A stretch of DNA of 64,000 nucleotides from NCBI GenBank assembly GCA_964425695.1, contig CAYRNF010000007.1:1-64000 (forward strand), read 5' to 3'. This DNA is from JAKPBU01 sp964425695. GTDB taxonomy: Bacteria; Pseudomonadota; Gammaproteobacteria; Xanthomonadales; Xanthomonadaceae. The notes under the pieces were generated by a model. That model saw nothing but the letters and a program-made list of their open reading frames with translations. It was not told the DNA's origin and ran no database searches. Every line of letters starts with the position of its first letter. Positions within the stretch are counted from its first letter, which is position 1. Below, piece after piece: positions 32,997 through 39,717 of the stretch. The position numbers and the translations under genes are program-made.

Positions 32997-33175
32997 ATGG
33001 ATACGAGAAGCAGGTTAAGGAAATCCTGCGCGCCAATGGATGGCGATTCTTGAGGAAGGGGAAGCACGAGATATGGGGCAAAGGCTCGCAGTCAGTAACT
33101 GTGAACTACGCCTGCAAATCGCGCCACACCGCTAACGAGATCATGAAAGCTGCCGGCATCGACCACAAATTCTAA
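32993..33175 (+). CDS. HicA-like mRNA interferase toxin
   Basis: 60 residues. The dsRBD-like HicA fold is visible: YEKQVKEILRANGWRFLRKGKHEIWGKG, then SVTVNYACKSRHTANEIMKAAGI. The catalytic His is likely the one in GKHEIW. HicA toxins cleave mRNA and block translation. Here the toxin follows the antitoxin, whereas classical hicAB has the toxin first. The pair may stabilise the prophage or provide defence against other phages. Confidence 0.8.
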   Translation: MNGYEKQVKEILRANGWRFLRKGKHEIWGKGSQSVTVNYACKSRHTANEIMKAAGIDHKF

Positions 33176-33197
33176 GCCCCGCATCGCGGGGCTTTTT
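33176..33197 (+). terminator. Intrinsic terminator after hicBA
   Basis: Stem GCCCCGC / GCGGGGC with an ATC loop, followed by five T. It ends just before the convergent lipoprotein gene. Confidence 0.85.
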
Positions 33198-33203
33198 GTT
33201 GGG

Positions 33204-33557
33204 TTAGCGGCGTCGAATCTCGAGGATCGCGTCTGGCGCCGAATCCCAGCGCACTTCGCGCAGCGCGGCCTTGCAAGATCGGCCGGGCGTGTCGTCCTTA
33301 TAGCTGTTGACGCCGACCACACGGCCGTCGAGAAACCAGATCACGCGGTAATCGTGGTATCCGAAGCCAGCGCCTGTCTGGCAGTACTGCCAAGCTTCCG
33401 CGCGGCCCTGCATCTGTGTGTCCTGCGGATCGCCAAGTGCCGCGATAACTGCAGCCTTGTCGTCTCCCGTGTTCACCATCGCAGCCTTCTTCTGCAGGCC
33501 GCCGCACGCGGCCAGCACCAAGCACACCAGCGCTAACCCTCCCAGCTTCCGATCCAT
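33204..33557 (-). CDS. Prophage lipoprotein, BamE/SmpA-like, in the repressor operon
   Basis: 117 residues with a lipobox signal peptide (MDRKLGGLALVCLVLAAC, lipidated Cys at 18). The mature part (GDDKAAVIAALGDPQDTQMQGRAE, then WFLDGRVVGV) resembles the small BamE/SmpA-like lipoprotein fold. The first 25 bases overlap the 3' end of the repressor gene, so it should be transcribed with the repressor in the lysogen, the position of rexA in lambda. A role in superinfection exclusion or envelope change is inference. Confidence 0.8.
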   Translation of the reverse strand: MDRKLGGLALVCLVLAACGGLQKKAAMVNTGDDKAAVIAALGDPQDTQMQGRAEAWQYCQTGAGFGYHDYRVIWFLDGRVVGVNSYKDDTPGRSCKAALREVRWDSAPDAILEIRRR

Positions 33558-34216
33558 CGCACCCTCCCAATGATCTTGATTGGCCGCCTGGGGTCATCCA
33601 TGCGGCGCGGCTTTTTCCACCCGTGATCGCCCTTCGGGTTGTCGGCCTTGAACAGCACTAGGTCATCCAGCAGCTCGCACCGCTTCACGGTGTAGGACTC
33701 CGCTCCGGCGCCGGGCACCAAGATCACGTAGAGCTGTCCATCCCTCGGGCGTGTGTCCGATTGATCGAACAGCACGGCGTCGCCCGAGTGGATCCGCGGC
33801 TCCATGCTGTCGCCGTCGCCGTAGAACACCGCCAAGTTTCGCGGGTTCAGCCGCTTCTTGCGCAGGGAATCGGCACGGAACTTGAGCTTGTGGGTTTCGG
33901 CGTATTCCTGGGCCTCGACGCCTTCGGACAAGCCCACGGCCTGCGCATAGCCCTCGATGTCGCCCCAGTCGGAGTCGTCGGAGGCGGGGGACTGCTCGGC
34001 GCCGGTGATGAAGTAGTCCACTGACCGCCCACACAGAAGCGCCAGCCGAGAAAGGGAGGTCTTACCGATCCGGCCCTTCGATTCCCAGCCGGTGATGGCT
34101 TGAGGCGAGACGCCCAGTCGCTCGGCAACCTCGGCCTTTGTGTGCGGCAGCTGGGCGATCGCGTCGCGGATGCGCTTGGCCAAGGCCAGCCGCTGCTGTT
34201 CGGTCAAATCAAGCAT
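33533..34216 (-). CDS. CI-like phage repressor (HTH + S24 peptidase domain)
   Basis: 227 residues. The N-terminal helix-turn-helix (about 26-65: TKAEVAERLGVSPQAITGWESKG) precedes a linker and a LexA/CI-type S24 domain with catalytic Ser137 (GDGDSMEP) and Lys178 (SYTVKRCE). No Ala-Gly or Cys-Gly cleavage dyad is visible in the linker (65-130). It should keep the prophage silent by binding the palindromic operators at PL and at the cro promoter. Its ATG sits at the centre of another operator-like palindrome, and no Shine-Dalgarno sequence is seen. Confidence 0.9.
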   Translation of the reverse strand: MLDLTEQQRLALAKRIRDAIAQLPHTKAEVAERLGVSPQAITGWESKGRIGKTSLSRLALLCGRSVDYFITGAEQSPASDDSDWGDIEGYAQAVGLSEGVEAQEYAETHKLKFRADSLRKKRLNPRNLAVFYGDGDSMEPRIHSGDAVLFDQSDTRPRDGQLYVILVPGAGAESYTVKRCELLDDLVLFKADNPKGDHGWKKPRRMDDPRRPIKIIGRVRWIGSWEG

Positions 34217-34223
34217 GGCTTGA
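34209..34223. promoter_or_regulatory. Operator O3 over the repressor start codon
   Basis: TCAAGCATGGCTTGA, a 6-3-6 palindrome of the same type as the PL and cro operators. The repressor ATG (34214-34216, minus strand) lies inside it, which suggests autoregulation by a roadblock or by blocking initiation. Confidence 0.5.
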
Positions 34224-34252
34224 AGGCTGCGCGCCTCAGCGTTCCACGTGAA

Positions 34253-34267
34253 GCAACCTATGCTTGA
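34253..34267. promoter_or_regulatory. Operator O4 (cro/repressor intergenic)
   Basis: GCAACCTATGCTTGA, a degenerate copy of the operator with one good half-site. Its centre is 23 bases from that of O5, matching the O1-O2 spacing. Confidence 0.45.
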
Positions 34268-34292
34268 TCGGAAGGTAAAGCTATGCTTTACT
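34265..34292 (+). promoter_or_regulatory. PR-like early rightward promoter (cro promoter)
   Basis: -35 TTGATC (34265-34270), a 16-base spacer and -10 TTTACT (34287-34292), the same -10 as PL. Transcription would start at or next to the ATG at 34298, giving a leaderless or nearly leaderless cro message. Confidence 0.55.
34276..34290. promoter_or_regulatory. Operator O5 at the cro promoter
   Basis: TAAAGCTATGCTTTA, a perfect 6-3-6 palindrome, the reverse complement of O1 at PL. It overlaps the -10 region of the cro promoter. Confidence 0.72.
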
Positions 34293-34297
34293 GGGCC

Positions 34298-34543
34298 ATG
34301 GACGCCATTACCCGAGCGATTGCCGCGTGCGGTGGGCAGCAGGCAGACCTTGCCCGCCGCCTCGTTGTCAGCCCCCAAGCCCTGAGCCAGTGGGTGCAAG
34401 GCACTCGCACCGTTCCTGCGGCCCGCTGCCCCGACATTGAGCGCGAGACCGGCGTGCGGTGCGAGGAGCTCCGCCCCGATCTGACATGGACCCGCAACAC
34501 GGCGGGGAAGGTCACTGGGTACCACGTTCCGCTGGCTGCCTAA
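34298..34543 (+). CDS. Cro-like regulator of the YdaS family
   Basis: 81 residues from ATG 34298 (MDAITRAIAACGGQQADLARRL). The helix-turn-helix QQADLARRLVVSPQALSQWVQGTR and the following PDIERETGVRCEELRPDLTW are typical of YdaS/Cro-type regulators. It is divergent from the repressor and shares its operators, so it should act as the lytic-side Cro. An upstream ATG at 34283 lies within the operator and -10 region and is unlikely to be used. A terminator follows directly. Confidence 0.85.
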   Translation: MDAITRAIAACGGQQADLARRLVVSPQALSQWVQGTRTVPAARCPDIERETGVRCEELRPDLTWTRNTAGKVTGYHVPLAA

Positions 34544-34547
34544 CACC

Positions 34548-34580
34548 GGCTCGGCTCCGTGAGGGGTCGGGCCATTTTTT
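34548..34580 (+). terminator. tR1-like terminator after cro
   Basis: An 11-bp stem (GGCTCGGCTCC with GGGGTCGGGCC, some G-T pairs) closed by a GTGA tetraloop and followed by ATTTTTT. Its place between cro and the next regulator is that of tR1 in lambda, implying early antitermination or read-through. Confidence 0.8.
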
Positions 34581-34587
34581 CGTCCAG

Positions 34588-34607
34588 GCGCTGATAAGCG
34601 CTGATAA
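34588..34607 (+). repeat. Tandem 10-bp repeat upstream of the CII-position gene
   Basis: GCGCTGATAA occurs twice in direct tandem, exactly one helical turn apart, 23 bases before the ATG of the CII-position gene. It could be a tandem regulator site, as CII binds two half-sites in lambda; that is inference. Confidence 0.45.
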
Positions 34608-34629
34608 GTCTTCGAATCAGGGGTTATCC

Positions 34630-34974
34630 ATGCAGCAGCTGGCGCTGTCGTTCGAGCCGGGGTTGGCCAACAAGTACAGGGACTTGCGCGAGTGCTTCGC
34701 TGCCTGCGTCTATGCGCGGGGGCTGGGCAGGGTGGCCGCCGCGATCGACGCCCAGCCGTCGAACCTGTCGGCGATGTTGTCCGGCGAGCGCAACCTCGAC
34801 ACGGCCTTGGTCGAGCGCTACATGGCCGAGTTCCGGGACACCACGCCGGCGATGTACTGGGCGGCGCGGCACCTGACCGACGCCAGCACGCTCCAGCAGC
34901 AGGCCCTGGCTCAGATTCCGGGCTTGATGGCAGACCTGCAGCGGTTGGTGTCGGTGGCTGGCGGTGCGCGCTGA
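34630..34974 (+). CDS. Phage regulatory protein in the CII position
   Basis: 114 residues from ATG 34630 (MQQLALSFEPGLANKYRDLR). The middle (ARGLGRVAAAIDAQPSNLSAMLSGERNLD) reads as a helix-turn-helix resembling CII-type or plasmid-type regulators. The C-terminal helix (QQQALAQIPGLMADLQRLV) could oligomerise. It lies between cro and the replication gene, where cII sits in lambdoid phages. Sequence similarity to CII itself is not evident, so function rests on position and the HTH-like segment. Confidence 0.7.
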   Translation: MQQLALSFEPGLANKYRDLRECFAACVYARGLGRVAAAIDAQPSNLSAMLSGERNLDTALVERYMAEFRDTTPAMYWAARHLTDASTLQQQALAQIPGLMADLQRLVSVAGGAR

Positions 34975-35019
34975 CAGCGCCGTGACCGACGCCGCGCCCC
35001 AGCTGGACGACCTGCCCGC

Positions 35020-37179
35020 ATGAGCGCAGCGCTCGCCCAACCGCACGATCGCTCGGAAGCCGAGCGGTTCCTGGCCCTGCTCGATGAGTCGGCGGAGCGG
35101 TTCTGCTTCCGCGTCTTCGACGATAACGAGCAGCGCAAGGACCCGCATCTCGCGGCCAAGTACGACGGCGCACTGGCGGACGTCTGGCCGGCCTTGCTTG
35201 CCAAGCAGGGGGCCGGATGCGGCGTTTACGTGGTCGCCAATGCCGGTGAGCAGACGAACGACACGATCTACAAAGTGCGCGCAGTGTTCGCCGACACCGA
35301 CGGCGCGGACCTTGGTCCGATCCTCGCCTGCGGCTTGGAGCCCCACGTCATCGTGGAGTCGAGCCCGGGCAAGTGGCACGTGTACTGGCTGGTCGACGGC
35401 CTGCCCACCAAAGCTTTCCGGGAAATCCAGCGCAACATCGCGGCACGCTTCGGCACCGACAAGTCCGTGAACGACCTGGCGCGCGTGATGCGCTTGCCGG
35501 GGCTGCTGCACCAGAAGGGTCAGCCGTTCCTGGTCCGCATCATTCACGAGTCCGGCGGCCTGCCCTACAGCGCCGACACGATCCTGGAGCATTTCGGCAG
35601 GCCTGCCGCAGAAGCGCCGCCGGCGACCCCGAGCGTTGGCCTGTCGGGGCACGTGGAAACCGACCGGCACGCGGACGTGCTCAAGCTGACGCTGTTGCTG
35701 GCGCAGTCAGTGCGCAATGGCGCGATGACCCGCGACGAGGCGCTGGCGTTGATGCGCAGCCGGCGCGATTCGGGACGTTGGTCCCGGCACGTCCCCGACG
35801 ACGAGATCGCGCGCGCCTTGGACGGCGCGCTGCAGAAGGGTGGGGCGGTGCAAGGGCTGCCCACCACGCCCCCCGAACCGCCCCAGCTCCAGTCCGCACT
35901 GGACGCGGCCGCGACGCCCTTCACCGACGACGAGTTCACCGCGGCGGCGATCGCGCACCCGCACGCCTTCATGTCCAGCGACGCCAGGCGCGGACTGTTC
36001 CCGGCCGGCGAGGTGACGGTGCTGGGCGCGCCGGGGCGCGAGGGCAAGACGACCATCGTCACCGGTATCGCCACGCACTACGCGCTGGGACTGCCGCTGG
36101 CCGACATGGCGCCGGCGGAGGTCGGTAGCGTGATGGTGTACTCCGGCGAGGACGACCGCGCCCAGTACGCGCGCAAGTTCCAAGCGCAGCGCGCTCGGCT
36201 CACGGAGGCCGATGCCAAGCGGCTGCAGGCCAACGTGATCGTGCCCGACCTGCACGGCGAGGCGCTGTCCGGCTGGCGCGAGATCGTGCGCCTGGAGGCC
36301 AGGCAGCCGGTGCGGGGCCGGATCCTCGATGCGCTCATCGAGACCATCCGCCGGCTACGCCAGCGCGAGTGCCCGCTGGGGCTGGTGATCTTCGAGACCG
36401 CCAGCACGCTGTCGGACGCCGAGGAGGACAACATCGGCCACCGGGTCATGGTCGACGCGCTCAAGCGCGTTGCCAAGGCCACCGGCGTGGCAGTGGTGCT
36501 GACCCACCACACCAGCCAGGAGTCGGCCAGCCGCCTGCCCACGCTCGACCTGTCCGAAACGGCCTTCCGCGGCGGCACGGCACTGGTCAACAACGCCCGC
36601 CAGACGCTGCTGGCGGTGAACCTGGGCAGCCTGCACGACCCGTTCCCGGACAGCGACTCGCGCACCGTCCTGCGCTCGCTGGTGGCGCCTGGTGAGTCCG
36701 AGCGCGTGACCCTCGTGGCGTGCATGTCCTCGTCCAAGTCGGTCGAGCCGCACCCGATGTTCTTCCGCTGGGAGGACGTCGAGCCCTACGGCCCGCGCGC
36801 GGTCGAGATTCGCACCGTGGCGCCCGTGTTCGGCCGGTCCTGGCGGTCGCTGCACAAGCAGCTATCCGGCGCCAAGGCGGAGGCCGCGGCCGACAAGAAG
36901 GCCGAGGCGGCGCAGGCCAAGGTGCGGCTCGTGGTGCGGGCTGCGGCCGAGCTGGCGGAAGAAGGCGTGCAGCCGACGGTGGCCAAGGTCAGCGCGAAGT
37001 GCGGGCATGGCGATGCGCGCTGGGCCAAGCAGTACCTCGAGGCCGCCGTGGAGTTGGGCGAGCTGCTGCGGACGACCGAACAGGTGAAGCACACGCGCGG
37101 CCTGTCCGACGTCTATCGGCCTGCTGACAGCGCCTTTCCGCCCGCCGCGGGCGCCCCGTGGCAAAGCCCGACGGCATGA
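35020..37179 (+). CDS. Phage replication protein: AEP-type primase fused to RecA/RepA-like helicase
   Basis: 719 residues. The N-terminal part (about 1-185) is RepB-like archaeo-eukaryotic primase: AVFADTDGADLGPI with metal-binding Asp, then PHVIVESSPGKWHVYWLVDG. A linker is followed (about 310-560) by a RecA-fold helicase/ATPase of the RepA/AAA_25 type: Walker A LGAPGREGKTTIV, SVMVYSGEDDRAQ, LVIFETASTLSDAE and VLTHHTSQES. The C-terminal 100 residues are helical. It should prime and unwind phage DNA. An iteron-like region follows the stop codon immediately. Confidence 0.88.
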   Translation: MSAALAQPHDRSEAERFLALLDESAERFCFRVFDDNEQRKDPHLAAKYDGALADVWPALLAKQGAGCGVYVVANAGEQTNDTIYKVRAVFADTDGADLGPILACGLEPHVIVESSPGKWHVYWLVDGLPTKAFREIQRNIAARFGTDKSVNDLARVMRLPGLLHQKGQPFLVRIIHESGGLPYSADTILEHFGRPAAEAPPATPSVGLSGHVETDRHADVLKLTLLLAQSVRNGAMTRDEALALMRSRRDSGRWSRHVPDDEIARALDGALQKGGAVQGLPTTPPEPPQLQSALDAAATPFTDDEFTAAAIAHPHAFMSSDARRGLFPAGEVTVLGAPGREGKTTIVTGIATHYALGLPLADMAPAEVGSVMVYSGEDDRAQYARKFQAQRARLTEADAKRLQANVIVPDLHGEALSGWREIVRLEARQPVRGRILDALIETIRRLRQRECPLGLVIFETASTLSDAEEDNIGHRVMVDALKRVAKATGVAVVLTHHTSQESASRLPTLDLSETAFRGGTALVNNARQTLLAVNLGSLHDPFPDSDSRTVLRSLVAPGESERVTLVACMSSSKSVEPHPMFFRWEDVEPYGPRAVEIRTVAPVFGRSWRSLHKQLSGAKAEAAADKKAEAAQAKVRLVVRAAAELAEEGVQPTVAKVSAKCGHGDARWAKQYLEAAVELGELLRTTEQVKHTRGLSDVYRPADSAFPPAAGAPWQSPTA

Positions 37180-37406
37180 CTACTGGGACGCCCCAGTGGT
37201 GGACGCCAGTAGTAGCGAGAAATAGCAGTTAAATCAATTACTTGGACTACTGTTGTGACTACTGTGACTACTGTGAAAAGCCGTAAGGGCACGAGTGGAG
37301 AGGAAAGCGCGCTCTTTGGGGCGCTTCCTCCCTCCGTGCCCCGGTCCTCAGACTACTGGTGGGGTGTATCCCCCTATAGGGGGCCAGTAGTCAGAAGCCC
37401 AGTAGT
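37179..37406. repeat. Iteron-like cluster: eight copies of ACTACTG, candidate phage origin
   Basis: ACTACTG lies at 37179, 37246, 37258, 37267 and 37352, and its complement CAGTAGT at 37207, 37385 and 37400 (start positions). Arms GACTACTGG (37351-37359) and CCAGTAGTC (37384-37392) flank a perfect 14-bp palindrome CCCCCTATAGGGGG (37370-37383). The block fills the 257-base gap after the primase-helicase gene and has an A/T-rich stretch at 37226-37245. A replication origin is the likeliest meaning; no convincing gene lies here. Confidence 0.6.
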
Positions 37407-37436
37407 CGCCGGGCCAGCCTGCCGCGAGCCCACCCC

Positions 37437-37853
37437 ATGACCCGCCCCCAGCTGCCCGAGCACACCCACGCCGCGCTGCTCATGCGCGCCGTCCGCGGAG
37501 CCGAGGCGACCTGGCCGGAGCTGCGCTGGTTCGCGGCCGTGCCCAACGGCGCAAGGGTCGCGCGCGGCACGGCCCGCAAGCTCAAGGCCGAAGGCATGAA
37601 CCCAGGCGTGCCCGACTACCTGTTCCCGGTCCGCCGCGGCGAGTACGTCGGGCTTGCGATCGAGCTCAAGACCGACACCGGCCGTGCGTCGCCCGAGCAG
37701 CGGGCCTGGCTCGCCCACCTCGAGGCCGAGGGCTGGCGTGCGGTCCTGTGCCGCGGCTGGGAGCAGGCATGGGCCGTGGTGCGCGACTACTTGGCCGCAG
37801 AGCCGGACGACGAATCCGCTCACATCGCGCGCGCGACTGGCGGTGCCGAGTGA
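37437..37853 (+). CDS. VRR-NUC domain nuclease
   Basis: 138 residues. The VRR-NUC (PD-(D/E)XK) core is clear: FAAVPNGARVARGTARKLKAEGMNPGVPDYLF, then GLAIELKTDTGRASPEQRAWL, where Asp, Glu and Lys form the metal site, and a closing VLCRGWEQAW helix. Phage members are thought to resolve or trim replication or recombination intermediates. It overlaps the next gene by four bases. Confidence 0.88.
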   Translation: MTRPQLPEHTHAALLMRAVRGAEATWPELRWFAAVPNGARVARGTARKLKAEGMNPGVPDYLFPVRRGEYVGLAIELKTDTGRASPEQRAWLAHLEAEGWRAVLCRGWEQAWAVVRDYLAAEPDDESAHIARATGGAE

Positions 37854-38401
37854 GCCGCGATGCCTTTCGCCGCTGGGGTGCCGCCCAGTCCGCCCGCTAT
37901 GACCGGCAGACGACCGGCGACCACGTGCTGAGCCGGGCACGCGAGTTCGCCCCCATGACCCGGGAGCGCGCCGAGAAGCGCCTGCGCGGCCGGGACGGCA
38001 TCAGCCGCCGGCTGCTGATGGGCGCAGCTGCTGGGCGCGCCACGCTGACCGGCGTCGTGCTGCCGGTGCCGACGTGGGCGTGCGATCCAGTGGCTGGAAA
38101 GGAGAGCCGGGAGGCGTGCGGGCCCATTCGGGGCAGCGTGGGCAATGGCATGGACCACAAGCCTGCTTCTTGGGTGGACCCGCTGCCTGACGACCTGCGC
38201 TGGGTCGAGCGGGGTTACGCGCACCTGGCTCGGATCAACACCATGCGCGCCCGGGTGTTCCGCGAGGAGTTCAGCGGCACCGGCACGCAGACGATGAAAG
38301 CCGGGAGGGTCGCGGCGGAATACGGCGGCACGTTCACCGTCTGGCAGTACCGGGCGGAGCTCGCCAAGGCCATCGCGTTCGTCGAGGCGCGCGGTTTTTG
38401 A
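37850..38401 (+). CDS. Protein in the Q (late antiterminator) position
   Basis: 183 residues from GTG 37850, overlapping the nuclease stop. The N-terminal half is basic (RRWGAAQSARYDRQ, RAEKRLRGRDGISRRLL). The C-terminal half (LPDDLRWVERGYAHLARINTM, then KAGRVAAEYGGTFTVWQYRAELAKAIAFVE) ends in a helix-turn-helix-like pattern seen in phage late regulators. A sigma-70 promoter and terminator follow directly, as PR' and tR' follow Q in lambda. The assignment rests mainly on that arrangement. Confidence 0.6.
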   Translation: MSRDAFRRWGAAQSARYDRQTTGDHVLSRAREFAPMTRERAEKRLRGRDGISRRLLMGAAAGRATLTGVVLPVPTWACDPVAGKESREACGPIRGSVGNGMDHKPASWVDPLPDDLRWVERGYAHLARINTMRARVFREEFSGTGTQTMKAGRVAAEYGGTFTVWQYRAELAKAIAFVEARGF

Positions 38402-38408
38402 CGCGGTG

Positions 38409-38437
38409 TTGACATGTTGCCAACGCAGGAGTAGCGT
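38409..38437 (+). promoter_or_regulatory. PR'-like late promoter
   Basis: Consensus -35 TTGACA (38409-38414), a 17-base spacer and -10 TAGCGT (38432-38437), eight bases after the stop of the Q-position gene. A short transcript from here would meet the terminator at 38466-38491, the lambda PR'-tR' layout. Confidence 0.62.
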
Positions 38438-38465
38438 TTCTGCAAGCGTCAACAATTGTCCCCGA

Positions 38466-38491
38466 AGCCCTGGCACTCGCCGGGGCTTTTT
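38466..38491 (+). terminator. tR'-like terminator ahead of the late genes
   Basis: A 9-bp stem (AGCCCTGGC / GCCGGGGCT, one G-T pair) with an ACTC loop and a TTTTT tail. It stands between the late promoter and the first late gene, so antitermination is needed to reach the late operon. Confidence 0.82.
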
Positions 38492-38615
38492 CGTTCCGGC
38501 GAGTCAGGGTTGGGAGATCCCGGCCGCTCGCCACCCTCCAAGCCCGCAACCCACACCGGACACACCATCGCGCCCAGCCGGGAGCGGTGCGGGCGCCTAT
38601 TGCTTCGAGACCGCC

Positions 38616-39104
38616 ATGCCCGTGCCGCTGGACCTTGCCCACGTCCGCACGAAGATCATCGAGCAGACGTATCGGGAGGTCCTGCCCGGAAAGTTCCGCT
38701 CGACCGAAGCGACCGTGATGCTGCTGGCGATCGGCCTGCAGGAGTCTCGGTTCCAACACCGCGTCCAGGTCGGCGGCCCGGCGCACGGGTTCTGGCAGTT
38801 CGAACGCGGTGGCGGCGTTCGCGGCGTGCTGGAGAACAGGGCCACGCGGCCGTACGCGCTCGCGGCCTGTGCCATCCGCAACTGCCTGCCGACGGCCGAG
38901 GCTGTGTACCGCCGCATTGTGGACGACGACCTGCTGGCGTGCGCCTTCGCCCGGCTGCTGCTGTATAGCGATCCCAAGCCAATCCCCGTGGCTGGCATGG
39001 CTGCCGCGAGCTGGGACTACTACCTGCGCAACTGGCGCCCAGGCAAGCCCCATCGGCAAACGTGGGATGGACTCTACGCCAGCGCGATGGAAGCGTTGGC
39101 ATGA
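38616..39104 (+). CDS. Endolysin-like protein, lytic-transglycosylase-type fold
   Basis: 162 residues. The lysozyme/transglycosylase-like N-terminal part has the likely catalytic Glu in LLAIGLQESRFQHR, then GGPAHGFWQFERGGGVRGVL, a pattern seen in phage lysis cassettes. The rest is helical (LAACAIRNCLPTAEAVYRRI, AAASWDYYLRNWRPGKPHR). It should degrade peptidoglycan at lysis. No signal peptide is visible, so a holin is needed; two membrane-protein genes follow. Confidence 0.75.
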   Translation: MPVPLDLAHVRTKIIEQTYREVLPGKFRSTEATVMLLAIGLQESRFQHRVQVGGPAHGFWQFERGGGVRGVLENRATRPYALAACAIRNCLPTAEAVYRRIVDDDLLACAFARLLLYSDPKPIPVAGMAAASWDYYLRNWRPGKPHRQTWDGLYASAMEALA

Positions 39105-39382
39105 GGCAAGACGTGCGCGAAGTGGACCGCCGCAAGCTCAACGTGATCGAGGGGCTGATCCTGGCTGCCTTGGTCGGGTTGGCGGCGTCGAACCTGCTGT
39201 TGCGCGATGCCGTGGTGCAGGTCAAGGCGCAGAACGACGCGCTGGCCGACCGCATCGAAACCCTGTCGGCGCAGATGGCCGATATCCCGACCCTTTCCAC
39301 GCGGGTCAGCCAGCTTGAGGTGCGGCAGCAGGCGGACGCTGAGGCGATCCGGGAGATTCGCCAGATGCGGGGACTTCGATGA
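39101..39382 (+). CDS. Small membrane protein of the lysis cassette
   Basis: 93 residues: a basic N terminus (MRQDVREVDRRKLN), one transmembrane helix (VIEGLILAALVGLAASNLLL) and a coiled-coil C terminus (QVKAQNDALADRIETLSAQM). A single-helix anchor with a periplasmic or cytoplasmic coiled coil fits a holin or antiholin partner. It overlaps both neighbours by four bases. Confidence 0.68.
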   Translation: MRQDVREVDRRKLNVIEGLILAALVGLAASNLLLRDAVVQVKAQNDALADRIETLSAQMADIPTLSTRVSQLEVRQQADAEAIREIRQMRGLR

Positions 39383-39717
39383 TGGCTGAGCTGGGCGTGT
39401 GGTGGGGCCGTCTGGCCGAGGCGCTGCAGCACCCGACCTTCCATGCCGCCTTCCTGGCGCTGCTGGTGGGCATCGCGCTGACCGAATGGCTGGCGCACCT
39501 GCTGCCAGCCCGCCTCCAGGCAGCGGTGGCTGAGCGCATCGTGCGCGTGTGCGTGCTGCTGTCGGTGACCTTCGGGGCGTACCGGCTGCACCCGACGACC
39601 ATTGGCGCGGGCTGGGCGCTGTTCGCTGGCCTGGCGTCGGTGAGCATCCACCACCACCTGCAGTCCTGGGCCTATGCCAAGTGGCCGAGCCTGCAACCGA
39701 AGGCGTTGCGGTCGTGA
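39379..39717 (+). CDS. Putative holin
   Basis: 112 residues with three or four hydrophobic segments (FHAAFLALLVGIALTEWLAHL, IVRVCVLLSVTFGAYRL, IGAGWALFAGLASVSI) and a basic tail (WPSLQPKALRS). Size, topology and place between endolysin and spanin genes fit a phage holin that permeabilises the inner membrane. No holin family is recognised with certainty. Confidence 0.7.
   Translation: MMAELGVWWGRLAEALQHPTFHAAFLALLVGIALTEWLAHLLPARLQAAVAERIVRVCVLLSVTFGAYRLHPTTIGAGWALFAGLASVSIHHHLQSWAYAKWPSLQPKALRS

Noticed and set aside
34283..34297. Earlier ATG for the Cro-like gene
   Set aside because: It lies inside the operator and -10 box, so it would not be in the transcript from the predicted promoter.
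37255..37440. A 61-codon open frame across the ACTACTG cluster
   Set aside because: Its sequence is dictated by the repeats and palindromes, it lacks a ribosome-binding site, and the region is better explained as an origin. I cannot fully exclude a small gene.
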